Numbered from the stretch's first letter, positions 15,451-23,378 are shown. The stretch is DNA of 42,853 nucleotides from Dehalococcoidia bacterium (GCA_020432045.1 JAGQHB010000009.1:1-42853), one strand, 5' to 3'. The notes: a model not told the origin generated them from the letters alone. Made by a program: numbers and translations.

Positions 15451-16502
15451 CTGCGCGCACCCGCCCCGCGGAGACGTTCGAACTCCCGGCCGACCCGGTC
15501 GAGTTCTCGCGCGAATGCCAGCGCCGGGGCTGGTCCGATGGGCTGCCGCTGATCCCACCGACGGCGGAGCGGGTCGCCGCCATGGTCACCGCCTCCGGGC
15601 GCGAACCGCTCGAACTCATCGGCGTGTTGTCCCCGCGGCAGGGCATGGCCACGGTGGAGGCGATCGCTGCCAACGCGGTGATGGCCGGCTGCGAGCCTCG
15701 CCAGTTCAGCGTGCTCCTCGCGGCCGTCCAAGCCGTTGCGGACCCGCGCTTCAACCACGATGGCATCAACGCGACGACGCACCCCTGTGGCATCTTCGTC
15801 CTCGCCAGTGGCCCAAAGGCGCGCGAAGCCGGAATTCATGGCGGCACCGGCTGTTTCGGGCCGGGCTTCCAGGCAAACGTCTCCATCGGCCGCGCCCTTC
15901 GACTGGTGATGCTCAACATTGCCGGGGCGTCCCCGGGCGTCGGCGACCGTGCCACGCAGGCGACCCCGGCCAAGCTTGCCTTCTGTGCGACCGAGCGCGA
16001 GGACGCAAGCCCCTGGCCGCCGTTCCACACCACGCGCGGATTCGCCGCCGGCGATTCGTGCGTCACGGTCTGGGCCTGCGAAGGGCCGCACAACATCCAG
16101 GAGCACGGCAGCAACACGGCGGAGGGCATCCTCCTCACGATTGCCGGGGCGATGGGCCAGGCCGGGAGCAACAATATCCTCGCGGGCGGCGAGCCAGTCC
16201 TCTGCCTCGGTCCCGAACACGCGGCCACGATCGCTTCCGGCGGCTACAGCCGCGAAGACATCCAGCAGTACGTCTTCGAACACGCCCGCTACCCGGTCGA
16301 TCGTCTTTCTCCCGAGTTCCTCGAGATGGTCCGCGACCGCATGCAGGGCGGCGAAGGTGAACGCGAGATCGATGGCACAATCGGCATCATTGAGCGCCCG
16401 GAAGAGCTCCACGTCATCGTCGCTGGCGGCGTCGGCAAGCACTCCTGCTGGATGCCCACCTTCGGCGGCATGACCCGGCCGGTCACCGTAGCGATCCGGT
16501 AG
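15447..16502 (+). CDS. Conserved protein translated with the UGSC selenoprotein; function unknown
   Basis: 351 residues, start GTG inside the stop region of the selenoprotein gene (GTGA overlap), so it is translationally coupled. It has G-W-S-D-G-L-P-L-I-P-P-T near residue 28, a region with A-N-A-V-M-A-G-C, T-T-H-P-C-G, G-G-T-G-C-F-G-P-G-F, and a C-terminal G-G-V-G-K-H-S-C-W-M-P. Cys residues are numerous and several stand beside Gly. I do not recognise a catalytic family; there is no signal peptide and no membrane helix. The tight coupling suggests that it is the partner or substrate protein of the selenoprotein. Glycine-rich loops suggest a ligand site, but this is only an inference. Confidence 0.85.
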   Translation: MTARTRPAETFELPADPVEFSRECQRRGWSDGLPLIPPTAERVAAMVTASGREPLELIGVLSPRQGMATVEAIAANAVMAGCEPRQFSVLLAAVQAVADPRFNHDGINATTHPCGIFVLASGPKAREAGIHGGTGCFGPGFQANVSIGRALRLVMLNIAGASPGVGDRATQATPAKLAFCATEREDASPWPPFHTTRGFAAGDSCVTVWACEGPHNIQEHGSNTAEGILLTIAGAMGQAGSNNILAGGEPVLCLGPEHAATIASGGYSREDIQQYVFEHARYPVDRLSPEFLEMVRDRMQGGEGEREIDGTIGIIERPEELHVIVAGGVGKHSCWMPTFGGMTRPVTVAIR

Positions 16503-16615
16503 GCGGCCGCACCTGGCGGCAGGCGACCCAAGCTGGCAAACGAGTGTCGCCGAGGTCCGGGCCGACGATTGGTTCGCCCATAGGGCTCCGCCCATGGCCT
16601 GAACGAGCCACCGGA

Positions 16616-16621
16616 TAGAAT
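16616..16621 (+). promoter_or_regulatory. -10 box before plsY-like gene
   Basis: TAGAAT followed by six bases (GGCGCT) and the ATG at 16628. No Shine-Dalgarno, consistent with a leaderless transcript. Confidence 0.5.
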
Positions 16622-16627
16622 GGCGCT

Positions 16628-17299
16628 ATGTCGATGCTCCTCGCGCCGTTTAACTGGTATCGCGTCTGGGTCGCTGGCGTCGCCGGCTACCTACTCGGCT
16701 GCATCCTTAGCGCCGACATAGTTACCAGGATGGCAAACGCGCGCCGCCACCAGCCGGTCGACCTCCGCAGAGTGGGGAGCGGCAACCCCGGGGGAGCCAA
16801 CGCGGTCGCGAACCTTGGCGCCGGTTGGGGTGCGGCCGTCGTCGCGGGGGATATCGCCAAGGGCGCCATCGCGGCCCAGGCTGGCCGCCTCATCGCCGGC
16901 GATGCCGGGGCCTACGCGGCAGCCACCGGTGCGGTTGCGGGCCACTCGTTCCCGGCATTCGCGGACTTCCGTGGCGGCAAAGGCGTCGCCACCAGCGCTG
17001 GGACGACGTTTATCTGCTTTCCTATTTACGTCCCGGTGGACCTCGGCATCGCCGGGGCGAGCTACGCACGTATGCGCCACGGCGCCGTCGCCACGCTGAC
17101 CGCGACCTTTGTGTTCTGCCTGGCTGCCGTTAGCTGGTACCGGCTCCGCCTGCCGAACGCCTGGGGTCCGCGCGCAAGCATCGGGCTCCCCCTGTATGCC
17201 CTTGCGACAAGCGCGATCATCACCTGGAAGTTCCTCAGCGCTCCCCCACACAAGGGGAACGCCGAAGCCCAACCTGTACCTGGGGCGGCCCCGAAGTGA
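16628..17299 (+). CDS. plsY: Glycerol-3-phosphate acyltransferase PlsY-like
   Basis: 223 residues, polytopic membrane protein. PlsY transfers the acyl group from acyl-phosphate to glycerol-3-phosphate, the first step of phospholipid synthesis. Family motifs are in order: G-Y-L-L-G-C-I-L-S-A-D near residue 19, G-S-G-N-P-G-G-A-N-A near 56, D-I-A-K-G-A near 75, G-H-S-F-P-A-F near 100 and F-R-G-G-K-G-V-A-T near 108. At least four membrane helices are seen. The Pro-rich hydrophilic tail is longer than usual. It overlaps the next gene by 4 bases (GTGA), so the two are probably coupled. Confidence 0.9.
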   Translation: MSMLLAPFNWYRVWVAGVAGYLLGCILSADIVTRMANARRHQPVDLRRVGSGNPGGANAVANLGAGWGAAVVAGDIAKGAIAAQAGRLIAGDAGAYAAATGAVAGHSFPAFADFRGGKGVATSAGTTFICFPIYVPVDLGIAGASYARMRHGAVATLTATFVFCLAAVSWYRLRLPNAWGPRASIGLPLYALATSAIITWKFLSAPPHKGNAEAQPVPGAAPK

Positions 17300-18192
17300 A
17301 CAGGCCCAAACCTACCGCTGTTGGCCGCTACCTCATCACCGTCCCGGAACGTGGCGTACGGGCCATCGTCGCCGTTGTCGGCGGCACCGCCCAGGAAACA
17401 GCCGCACTGGTGCTCCCCCGCTTCGTCCGCCGTTCGCGCCTCTACGAAGTGACGGCGAAGAACGCCCTCCGAATCGCGATCGAGCTTGTCGGCGGCGTGG
17501 AACCCGGAGAGCGCACGGACGCCGAGCCAGAAGCCCCGGCCGCCGGCCGCCTCGCCGTCAAGAAAGCGGCCGGCAACGCGGTCGAGTTCGGGTCCATCGC
17601 GGCGTTTGGGTTCTCCCCCCTCTGGTTGCTGGCCGCCGCTTCCGATGTCCTCAACGGCTCACGCGTCTATCTGAAGACGCTTGAGGACGAGCTAGCCCGT
17701 GCCGGCTACCTGCAGCCCGATGTGCATTTCACATCCGTCGACCAGCTCCTCGGTGCTCTGCAGGGCGCCGCCGGTACAAGTGCCGGCGCCATCGACACGC
17801 CCCCGATCGAAATCGCGGAGCTGAAGAAGTCCATCTCCGAATTCAAGCGCGACGCCACCGGGCTACCCTCACCGGGCGAACTCGCGGCGCTGTTCGATGG
17901 GCTCGTCCGCACGGCACGTCTCGAAGGGCGGCCACTGCTCGATGTCTCGACCGGCATCGGCCTCGCCTTCCTCACATCTGCAAAGAACGTCTCTCGCGAC
18001 CACGTGGTCGCGCCATACCGCCAGGACTGGGCGCCGCTGCGCAAAGAGGGGTTCGGCTCGTACGCGGTACGCATCTCCGGGCCCTATCGAAGCGCCATCA
18101 ACGGCCACCTCGACCCGTCGAAGGACACGTGGACGGAGAAGGCCGGCCGCTGGGCCTCTCGCAAGACCCGCGGCAACGGCCCATACCGCTGA
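17296..18192 (+). CDS. Hypothetical protein coupled to plsY
   Basis: 298 residues beginning with GTG that overlaps the plsY stop. I do not recognise a family. It has an N-terminal basic part, an Ala-rich central stretch with one or two hydrophobic segments (about 95-120, F-G-S-I-A-A-F-G-F-S-P-L-W-L-L-A-A-A) that could cross or sit in the membrane, then helical hydrophilic regions and a basic C-terminus. Coupling to plsY suggests a link with membrane lipid synthesis or lipid-associated function. The stop lies one base from the convergent lipoprotein gene end at 18194. Confidence 0.65.
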   Translation: MNRPKPTAVGRYLITVPERGVRAIVAVVGGTAQETAALVLPRFVRRSRLYEVTAKNALRIAIELVGGVEPGERTDAEPEAPAAGRLAVKKAAGNAVEFGSIAAFGFSPLWLLAAASDVLNGSRVYLKTLEDELARAGYLQPDVHFTSVDQLLGALQGAAGTSAGAIDTPPIEIAELKKSISEFKRDATGLPSPGELAALFDGLVRTARLEGRPLLDVSTGIGLAFLTSAKNVSRDHVVAPYRQDWAPLRKEGFGSYAVRISGPYRSAINGHLDPSKDTWTEKAGRWASRKTRGNGPYR

Positions 18193-18193
18193 C

Positions 18194-18970
18194 CTACTTC
18201 TTGCACTTCTTCCCGGCGCTGCAGGGATAGTCGAACTTCCCGCTGACCTGCACAGTCTTCGGATCGCCGTCAGCGAGGACCTCCTTCGCCGTAAACGTAA
18301 ACGTCCCGGCGATCCCCTTGTCGTCGAAGCGGGTGATGTTCAGCTCGCCGGGCTCCGAGACGCCGTAAAACGCGTCGTCGCCGGTCGTCATCAAGACGCC
18401 GAAGTCCTTTGATTCGCCATCCGCCCCGAAGGGGCCACCTTCCACAATCCGGTACGTGCCCGCCTTGAACGGCACGTCCGCGTACTTCGCCCCGCCGCCG
18501 GGCAGGAAACTGATGCTGAAATCGGGGTCCTGGACGCAGTTGATGATCAGCAGGAAGAGGCGCGGGTCGCTCTTCATGTCCTCATCTACCTGGCGCTTGA
18601 TCTCGTCTTCACTCGCGTCGGAGTTGGCGATCTTCGCGAACTGTTCGAGGTTCTTACGCATCTCGTCGTCGTCGTAGTAGTAGTCCGAACCAAACGAACT
18701 CGGACCGCCGCCAGTCTTCGCCTCAAGCTGCAGGTCGCCACTGAACGTCACCTCGCATGACCCGGGCCCGGACTGCTGCACGGGCCCGGAACCGGGCGCC
18801 GTGGCTCCACTCGAACCCGGCGTGGTCGCCGTCCCGGGGTTGCCACTGCTGTCGCCCGGCGACGTGTCATCGTCGTCACCACTGCCACCGCACGAAGCGA
18901 ATCCGAAAACAAGGAAGAGAATAAGGAGCGGCCCGGCCGCCAACTTCAGGGTCGCCGTCGATCGACGCAC
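18194..18970 (-). CDS. Lipoprotein of unknown function
   Basis: 258 residues starting with GTG, preceded by GAGGG at a spacing of 6. The signal peptide ends in a lipobox F-A-S-C (Cys27), followed by an acidic Gly/Ser/Asp linker. The rest is hydrophilic with a beta-rich pattern (for example C-E-V-T-F-S-G-D-L-Q-L-E and G-T-F-T-F-T-A-K-E-V), and C-terminal Cys residues near the end (Y-P-C-S-A-G-K-K-C). It should be anchored outside the membrane. No catalytic motif is seen. It faces the unknown plsY partner end to end. Confidence 0.7.
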   Translation of the reverse strand: MRRSTATLKLAAGPLLILFLVFGFASCGGSGDDDDTSPGDSSGNPGTATTPGSSGATAPGSGPVQQSGPGSCEVTFSGDLQLEAKTGGGPSSFGSDYYYDDDEMRKNLEQFAKIANSDASEDEIKRQVDEDMKSDPRLFLLIINCVQDPDFSISFLPGGGAKYADVPFKAGTYRIVEGGPFGADGESKDFGVLMTTGDDAFYGVSEPGELNITRFDDKGIAGTFTFTAKEVLADGDPKTVQVSGKFDYPCSAGKKCKK

Positions 18971-19057
18971 GTGTATCCCTCATCCGCACCCGTACCGGGC
19001 ACTAAACGAAGTATCGTCGGAAGTCGCGTGAAGCGGAGGGCGCGGACGTGAACCCGT

Positions 19058-19576
19058 TCACGCAGGTGGCTCCGCCAGGGAGAGGCTCGCCGCCACCACC
19101 TCCCAGTAACGTGTTGTCGCGGGGACCTTCAGCCGCTTTTCGATGAAGCCGAAATCGAAGCCGCGTGGCGCGCCCGGCAGGACCGTCGCAAGGAGTTCCT
19201 GCTCGTAGGCAGCCGCGACCACGAGCATGGGATGCTCGATCGACGCTGTGTCCGCGGGCTCGCGTAGCAGCGTCACGTACCGTTTCGTGCCTTCCGGGAG
19301 CTCTCCATACGGGTCGACCGCCAGCAGCCGCTCCAGGTCTGCTCGTGTGCGGACCATCGCCGAGACCCGTTTGAGCCCCACCCCGGCCAGGGCGCGCTCC
19401 ACCGTTTCGGTTGCATCCGTGGCCGCGCCATCGAAGTCGAAACCCACGTTGCCGCTCTGCAGATAGGTGCGCACGTCTCCGAGCCCCGAGGCGGAGAGCA
19501 GATCGCGCATCGCGTCCATCTTGATCCGGTTGGCAGTGCCAACATTGACCGCGCGGAGGAAGGCAACGTATCGCAC
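19058..19576 (-). CDS. DUF1697-family protein
   Basis: 172 residues starting with GTG. DUF1697 proteins are widespread and of unknown function. The typical N-terminus Y-V-A-F-L-R-A-V-N-V-G and K-M-D-A-M-R-D-L, then T-Y-L-Q-S-G-N-V, are present, as is the C-terminal K-V-P-A-T-T-R-Y-W-E-V. The GTG is placed by a TAGGCT box 6 bases upstream, which contains the stop codon of the SRPBCC gene, and no ribosome binding site is seen. It probably has its own leaderless transcript and may also be read from the SRPBCC promoter. Confidence 0.85.
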   Translation of the reverse strand: MRYVAFLRAVNVGTANRIKMDAMRDLLSASGLGDVRTYLQSGNVGFDFDGAATDATETVERALAGVGLKRVSAMVRTRADLERLLAVDPYGELPEGTKRYVTLLREPADTASIEHPMLVVAAAYEQELLATVLPGAPRGFDFGFIEKRLKVPATTRYWEVVAASLSLAEPPA

Positions 19577-19582
19577 GGGGGT

Positions 19583-19588
19583 AGCCTA
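19583..19588 (-). promoter_or_regulatory. -10 box that includes the SRPBCC stop codon
   Basis: TAGGCT on the minus strand, six bases before the GTG of the DUF1697 gene. Its first three bases are the TAG stop of the gene at 19586-20029, the same arrangement as at 14074. Confidence 0.45.
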
Positions 19589-20029
19589 CCCCGCCGCCTC
19601 CAGCACGCGCTTCATCTGTTCGAGGTCGCCCTGCACGCGGCCGTTTACCATGCGGCCAATCAGCGGGCCGAACAGCGCGAACAGCGGCCCCTTGCCGCCG
19701 CGATTCCGCACCCGCACCCGCGTCGCGCCCTCTCCCGCGTCATCAAAGTGGTAGTCGACGACCATCGGGAAGGGGCCGCTCACGGTCTTCATCCCCAGAT
19801 GGCTGCCGGGCTCGAACGCGACGACTTCGGTCGTGTACGCCATCGCCCGGCCCATCATCTTCGCCGTGCGCTCCACCCGCGTGCCCATACCGAACGCGTC
19901 CTCCCCCTGCTTCCCTGACCGCGACAGCGCGCGGATCCACTCCAGGTCGTTGGCGGGGTCGCAGGCCCAGGCGGCGACAGCGTCCCTCGGCTTCGAAATG
20001 ACCACTTCGGCGGTGACGTCGATCGGCAT
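19586..20029 (-). CDS. SRPBCC-family protein (polyketide cyclase/START-like fold)
   Basis: 147 residues. SRPBCC proteins have a deep hydrophobic pocket and bind lipids or other small ligands. The N-terminal strand with I-S-K-P-R-D-A-V-A-A-W and D-P-A-N-D-L-E-W, the G-T-R-V strand, the G-P-F-P-M-V-V-D-Y strand and the long C-terminal helix are all as expected. AGGAG lies before the ATG and a TAGACT at 20057-20062 (minus strand) may be its promoter. No catalytic residues can be named. Confidence 0.83.
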   Translation of the reverse strand: MPIDVTAEVVISKPRDAVAAWACDPANDLEWIRALSRSGKQGEDAFGMGTRVERTAKMMGRAMAYTTEVVAFEPGSHLGMKTVSGPFPMVVDYHFDDAGEGATRVRVRNRGGKGPLFALFGPLIGRMVNGRVQGDLEQMKRVLEAAG

Positions 20030-20138
20030 TGTGGGGACTCCTGGTAACGTAAGCGCAGTCTAACGCAATTTGGATCATGTCTTCCTCCCCGGACACGTCC
20101 TGGGCTGGGCTCTGGCAGGCCGGGGTGAGCGGCCGGGC

Positions 20139-20369
20139 TCAGGCTGGGGTCTTGTCCGGCACCGAGAGATCCCATCGCCGGACGTTGCGACGCACCGGCG
20201 GCGTCTCGCCATCTTCGTACGCACCAAGACACGCCTCAATGGCTTCGAGCACGTTGTGCTCAAGCTCGTCCAGCGTCTCCCCCTGCGATCCGCAGCCTGG
20301 CAGTTCTGGTACTTCGGCCCAGTAGCCGCCCTCTTCGGCCTCATATACAAGCACGGTGTACATCGGCAT
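20139..20369 (-). CDS. HicB-like antitoxin-type protein without a HicA partner nearby
   Basis: 76 residues from the ATG at 20369. It has the HicB-like ferredoxin fold pattern: Y-T-V-L-V-Y-E-A-E-E-G-G-Y-W-A-E-V-P-E-L-P-G-C-G-S-Q-G-E-T, then the helix E-L-E-H-N-V-L-E-A-I-E. A GAGGGGG about 10 bases upstream supports this start. HicB normally neutralises the HicA ribonuclease. No HicA-sized gene is seen in the flanks 20030-20138 or 20370-20466; the latter holds only a short open stretch with no clear start. It lacks a DNA-binding tail, so it could be an orphan or an unrelated HicB-fold protein. Confidence 0.72.
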   Translation of the reverse strand: MPMYTVLVYEAEEGGYWAEVPELPGCGSQGETLDELEHNVLEAIEACLGAYEDGETPPVRRNVRRWDLSVPDKTPA

Positions 20370-20466
20370 TCGAATCAGACCCCCTCGCACTATCGGCGCG
20401 CTGCTTTCAGGAAATCGTCGTCAGTGAACCCCGAAAGTTGGACGCGTACGCGGCCGGTGACCACCC

Positions 20467-21570
20467 TCACCCCCACCCTAACGGCGACAACAGCACGTGC
20501 TGCGACACCGTGTGCAGGTCCCGCCACGCCCGCCCCAGCGCGCTCCCCATCGCCAGCGGCGACATCCCCGCGTAGGCGTACAGCCGGTCCGACACGCCCA
20601 CCGCCGTCCGCGTCGCGAACGCGGCCGAGTGACGGACGTCATCTGAGTGCGCTTTGGTCACGGCTTCGCCCGCAAGCGTCGTGGCCCACGCGCGCCCTAC
20701 GGCGGCAAGGAATCCAAGCCTCGCCGCCTCCAGCGCAACCGTGACCTCGGCCATCGCGGCAGTCACGGCCGGGTGTCCGCCGAGCGGTGCTCCATCGTGA
20801 ACCCGCTTCGTCGCCGCCAGTTCGCGGAACAGCTCCAGGAAGTGCGCGGCCACGCCGAGCGCCACGGACGCGAACGACGCCTCCGCAATCGAGAGGAACG
20901 GAAACCGGAACAGCGGCCCCGGGAGCGACGGCGGGCTAAAGGCGTCGAACGTGTGCGCTTCGGGCACAAAGCAGTCGATCTCGAAGTCGTGGCTGCCGGT
21001 GCCGCGCATGCCGAGCGTGTCCCACGTCTCGTGGATGCGTACCGACTCTCGCGGGACCGCTACCGCGCGTAGCAGCGGCTCACCTGCCGCGTCGAGAACC
21101 GGCACGCCCTCGCGCATCACCCGGCAGCTGGCCGTGAACCAGGCCGCCTGGTGCGCGCCGCTGGCGTACTTCCAGCGACCGCGCACATGGTAGCCACCGT
21201 GAACAACCTCAGCCTCGCCCGATGCGGTGCCCGACCCGGCGATCAGTGCGTCCGCGGGCGCGTAGATCTGTCTCGCCGTCGCCTCCGGGAGCAGGGGTGC
21301 GAAGAGGGCACCGCCGGCACCGATGGTCACTGCCCAGCCAAACGCGCCATCGATCCGCGCAGCCGCTTCGAACACGCGCAACGAGTCGAGCAGGTCCAGC
21401 TCTTCGCCATCGAACGGGCGCGGGATCCAGAGCCGGTAGAGCCGGTTCGCGACGATGCCGCCCGCGACCACGTTCGGCAGCCGCCGGTCTCGATCCCCTT
21501 CGGCCGCGTGCGCGTCCACCACCTCGCGCAGCGATTCCACGCGGCCGAGCCAGGCATGCAGGTCAGGCAT
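20467..21570 (-). CDS. Acyl-CoA dehydrogenase superfamily flavoprotein
   Basis: 367 residues. The order of domains fits the acyl-CoA dehydrogenase fold in its flavin monooxygenase/desulfurisation-like branch: N-terminal helical part, middle strand region with G-x-Y-H-V-R-G-R-W-K-Y-A-S-G (about residues 127-140) and T-W-D-T-L-G-M-R-G-T-G-S-H-D-F, and a C-terminal four-helix bundle. The substrate-base Glu of true dehydrogenases cannot be placed. It could be a two-component monooxygenase component or a dehydrogenase of an unusual substrate. AAGGGG lies about 11 bases upstream of the ATG. Confidence 0.78.
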   Translation of the reverse strand: MPDLHAWLGRVESLREVVDAHAAEGDRDRRLPNVVAGGIVANRLYRLWIPRPFDGEELDLLDSLRVFEAAARIDGAFGWAVTIGAGGALFAPLLPEATARQIYAPADALIAGSGTASGEAEVVHGGYHVRGRWKYASGAHQAAWFTASCRVMREGVPVLDAAGEPLLRAVAVPRESVRIHETWDTLGMRGTGSHDFEIDCFVPEAHTFDAFSPPSLPGPLFRFPFLSIAEASFASVALGVAAHFLELFRELAATKRVHDGAPLGGHPAVTAAMAEVTVALEAARLGFLAAVGRAWATTLAGEAVTKAHSDDVRHSAAFATRTAVGVSDRLYAYAGMSPLAMGSALGRAWRDLHTVSQHVLLSPLGWG

Positions 21571-21604
21571 CCAGGAGGTCCCCTTGGAGGTTCACGAGGA
21601 CAGG

Positions 21605-21820
21605 CTAGGAGTCCGCGAGCCGGTCGAACAATGGGCGATAGTGAGTGATGGTATCGTCGATCACGGCAGCCACCTTCTCGTCAGGGGCGTGGTTAAAACC
21701 CTCCGCCAGCCGGTCGAAGACCGGGCGGTAGTCGCGGATCTGACGTCGAATGATCTCAGCAGTCTCAGGGTCGATATTTCCGAGGTCAACGGCCTCCGAG
21801 AGCCTGTCGGGCTGTGCCAT
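21605..21820 (-). CDS. Small protein with two copies of a YRPxFDRLA motif
   Basis: 71 residues, unrecognised. The internal copies Y-R-P-V-F-D-R-L-A-E and Y-R-P-L-F-D-R-L-A-D lie about 30 residues apart, each after a helix with D-P-E-T or D-E-K-V, so the protein may be a duplicated helical hairpin. The ATG is preceded by TACAAT with exactly six bases between, and by no Shine-Dalgarno, so it is a good leaderless-start case. It lies between the thioesterase-like gene and the acyl-CoA dehydrogenase-like gene, all on the minus strand. Confidence 0.62.
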   Translation of the reverse strand: MAQPDRLSEAVDLGNIDPETAEIIRRQIRDYRPVFDRLAEGFNHAPDEKVAAVIDDTITHYRPLFDRLADS

Positions 21821-21826
21821 CTAGCA

Positions 21827-21832
21827 ATTGTA
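21827..21832 (-). promoter_or_regulatory. -10 box of a leaderless promoter
   Basis: TACAAT on the minus strand, followed by six bases (TGCTAG) and the ATG at 21820. Confidence 0.55.
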
Positions 21833-21840
21833 GCCTGTCG

Positions 21841-22239
21841 CTACCCCTTCTTCTTCTCGACGCCCGCCATGAACCGCGCCGCGTCGACGACGAATCGCTG
21901 GTGGGTGCCGTGCCCTACCTGTTCGCGGTCGTCCTTCGCTGTCCATTCGAAGTCGACCTTGCGGCCCTCGACCGCCGCCACCTTCACTTCCACGGTCACG
22001 GTCAGCCCGGGCGGCGTCGCGCCTGTGTGGTTGATCACGATCTGGGTGCCGACGCTCATCTGCGTGCCCTCGATCTGACGCGACAGCCAGCCGCCCGCCG
22101 TGGCTTCCACAAGTGCGCCGAGACTCGGGGTCGAGAACACGTCCGGCGCACCGGGCAACACCTTGCTCGCGTAGTGTTCCGGGGCAGCTACCACCGCGCC
22201 CGTCTCAGTCTGTCCCACCTGGTCTGCCGTCAGTGCCAC
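21841..22239 (-). CDS. Thioesterase-like hotdog protein (fluoroacetyl-CoA thioesterase-like group)
   Basis: 132 residues from a GTG. The hotdog pattern includes V-F-S-T-P-S-L-G-A-L-V-E-A-T-A-G near residue 31, where Ser/Thr and Glu match the active-site region of FlK-like thioesterases, then G-T-Q-I-V-I-N-H-T-G-A-T and a C-terminal strand G-H-G-T-H-Q-R-F-V-V. It probably hydrolyses a small acyl-CoA. The GTG at 22239 was chosen since GGAGG lies 7 bases before it; an in-frame ATG further upstream has no such site. Confidence 0.78.
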   Translation of the reverse strand: MALTADQVGQTETGAVVAAPEHYASKVLPGAPDVFSTPSLGALVEATAGGWLSRQIEGTQMSVGTQIVINHTGATPPGLTVTVEVKVAAVEGRKVDFEWTAKDDREQVGHGTHQRFVVDAARFMAGVEKKKG

Positions 22240-22313
22240 GCCATTGCCTCCGAAATGTACTTTGCGTGGCGGCATCCTAGCGCAGGGACGGGCCGTCGTG
22301 CTTCGATTGCAGC

Positions 22314-23258
22314 GTGCGGATGCGGCGAATCCTCATGCTGGCCGGAACGATCGCGGCCCTGGCTACCTTTGCAGCCTGCGGTGAAGGAGATAGCGAACCA
22401 TCGTCGCCACCCGATTCGCCTACCTCGACCATCACACCGGTAGTCGCCACTCCCACCCTGAGCTCTTTGCCAACAGCGAACCCCACCGCGATGCCGGCAC
22501 AGACGCCAACGGCCTCGCCTGCCGCCACACCAGCCATCGAACCCCGGGGGTTCCCGCTCGATCCCGCGACGAGCCTCGGCGTGGTCACCGGCACGATCCC
22601 GAACCGCTCCATCACCTGGATCGGAGGCCTCAACGCCTTCGACTACAGCCAGCGAGACCAGCCAACGTCAGCGCCGGACCTCGCCAATCGCTCCGGCTGG
22701 AACTGCCGCGTGCACGTGGAATACGAGGGCTACCCTGCCGTCGACTGGTACGTCCCCACGGGGACGACGCTGGTGGCCACGATGGATGGGGTCGCAACGC
22801 TGCACGTCATCACTGTCGCGAACGCGTTTGACGTCTACGGGGCAGACCGGGAACCCTACCTTGGTGACCCGGACCGGGATCGCGCCGCTCTCTCGCCGTT
22901 CCCGGGTCCGGGCGGCGGCAAGGGCGTGTTTGTCACGATCGCAAACGAAGAGTTCGGGCTCGAATACGCGCACCTCGACCTCGCCGGAACGCTCCGCGTG
23001 GTCCCCGCGGATGCTTTTATCAGGCCGTACACCGCTGTCACCGATTACGTCGCGCTTTTCAGCGGCATGCGCGACTACCGGAGCTCAACACCCGTCGCCA
23101 CGTGGGCCGTCAAGCGTGGTGACGTCATCGGCTTTTCCGGCGATACCGGCTATAGCGAAGCACCGCACCTGCATTACACGGTCCACCGCCAGGACGGCCC
23201 GCTCCTCTGCCCGACGACCGAGTCGGGCTTTGCGGATGGAGGCTGGCTGCTCCGATGA
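22314..23258 (+). CDS. M23-like lipoprotein with an altered zinc site
   Basis: 314 residues. Signal peptide with lipobox F-A-A-C (Cys22), then a Pro/Thr/Ala linker to about 85. The C-terminal part matches the M23/LytM fold (wall-amidase type): Y-P-A-V-D-W (Y140-D144), Y-A-H-L-D with H220, G-D-V-I-G-F-S-G-D-T-G and H285-L-H287. In active enzymes the first zinc ligand is His in H-x3-D; here it is Tyr140, so the site lacks a ligand and the protein may be a non-catalytic binding or regulatory form. The start is either the GTG at 22314 or the ATG two codons later; neither has a ribosome binding site. It should act in the cell wall space. Confidence 0.75.
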   Translation: MRMRRILMLAGTIAALATFAACGEGDSEPSSPPDSPTSTITPVVATPTLSSLPTANPTAMPAQTPTASPAATPAIEPRGFPLDPATSLGVVTGTIPNRSITWIGGLNAFDYSQRDQPTSAPDLANRSGWNCRVHVEYEGYPAVDWYVPTGTTLVATMDGVATLHVITVANAFDVYGADREPYLGDPDRDRAALSPFPGPGGGKGVFVTIANEEFGLEYAHLDLAGTLRVVPADAFIRPYTAVTDYVALFSGMRDYRSSTPVATWAVKRGDVIGFSGDTGYSEAPHLHYTVHRQDGPLLCPTTESGFADGGWLLR

Positions 23259-23293
23259 GTCGTGGCGTAGGTGACTGAATCGCGGCATCCCCT

Positions 23294-23321
23294 CCCTTCT
23301 CCCCGGTCACGGGGAGAAGGG
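23294..23321. repeat. REP-like hairpin 1
   Basis: Perfect 12-bp inverted repeat CCCTTCTCCCCG/CGGGGAGAAGGG with loop GTCA. It sits in the 219-base gap between the M23-like and LLM genes and resembles interspersed palindromic elements found in many genomes. It could stop readthrough between convergent genes. Confidence 0.65.
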
Positions 23322-23378
23322 TCGGGGCTGAGGGGCCCGGTGGGATAAGGATTTCGGCGGGTTGCGCCCCTCACCCTG

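Noticed and set aside
14880-16595. 571-codon minus-strand open frame
   Set aside because: Antisense to the selenoprotein and its partner gene. Low-complexity composition and no start signals; the plus-strand genes have family motifs and coupling.
20370-20466. Possible HicA remnant
   Set aside because: The stretch is too short and has no HicA motif (G-x-x-H); kept only as a remark.
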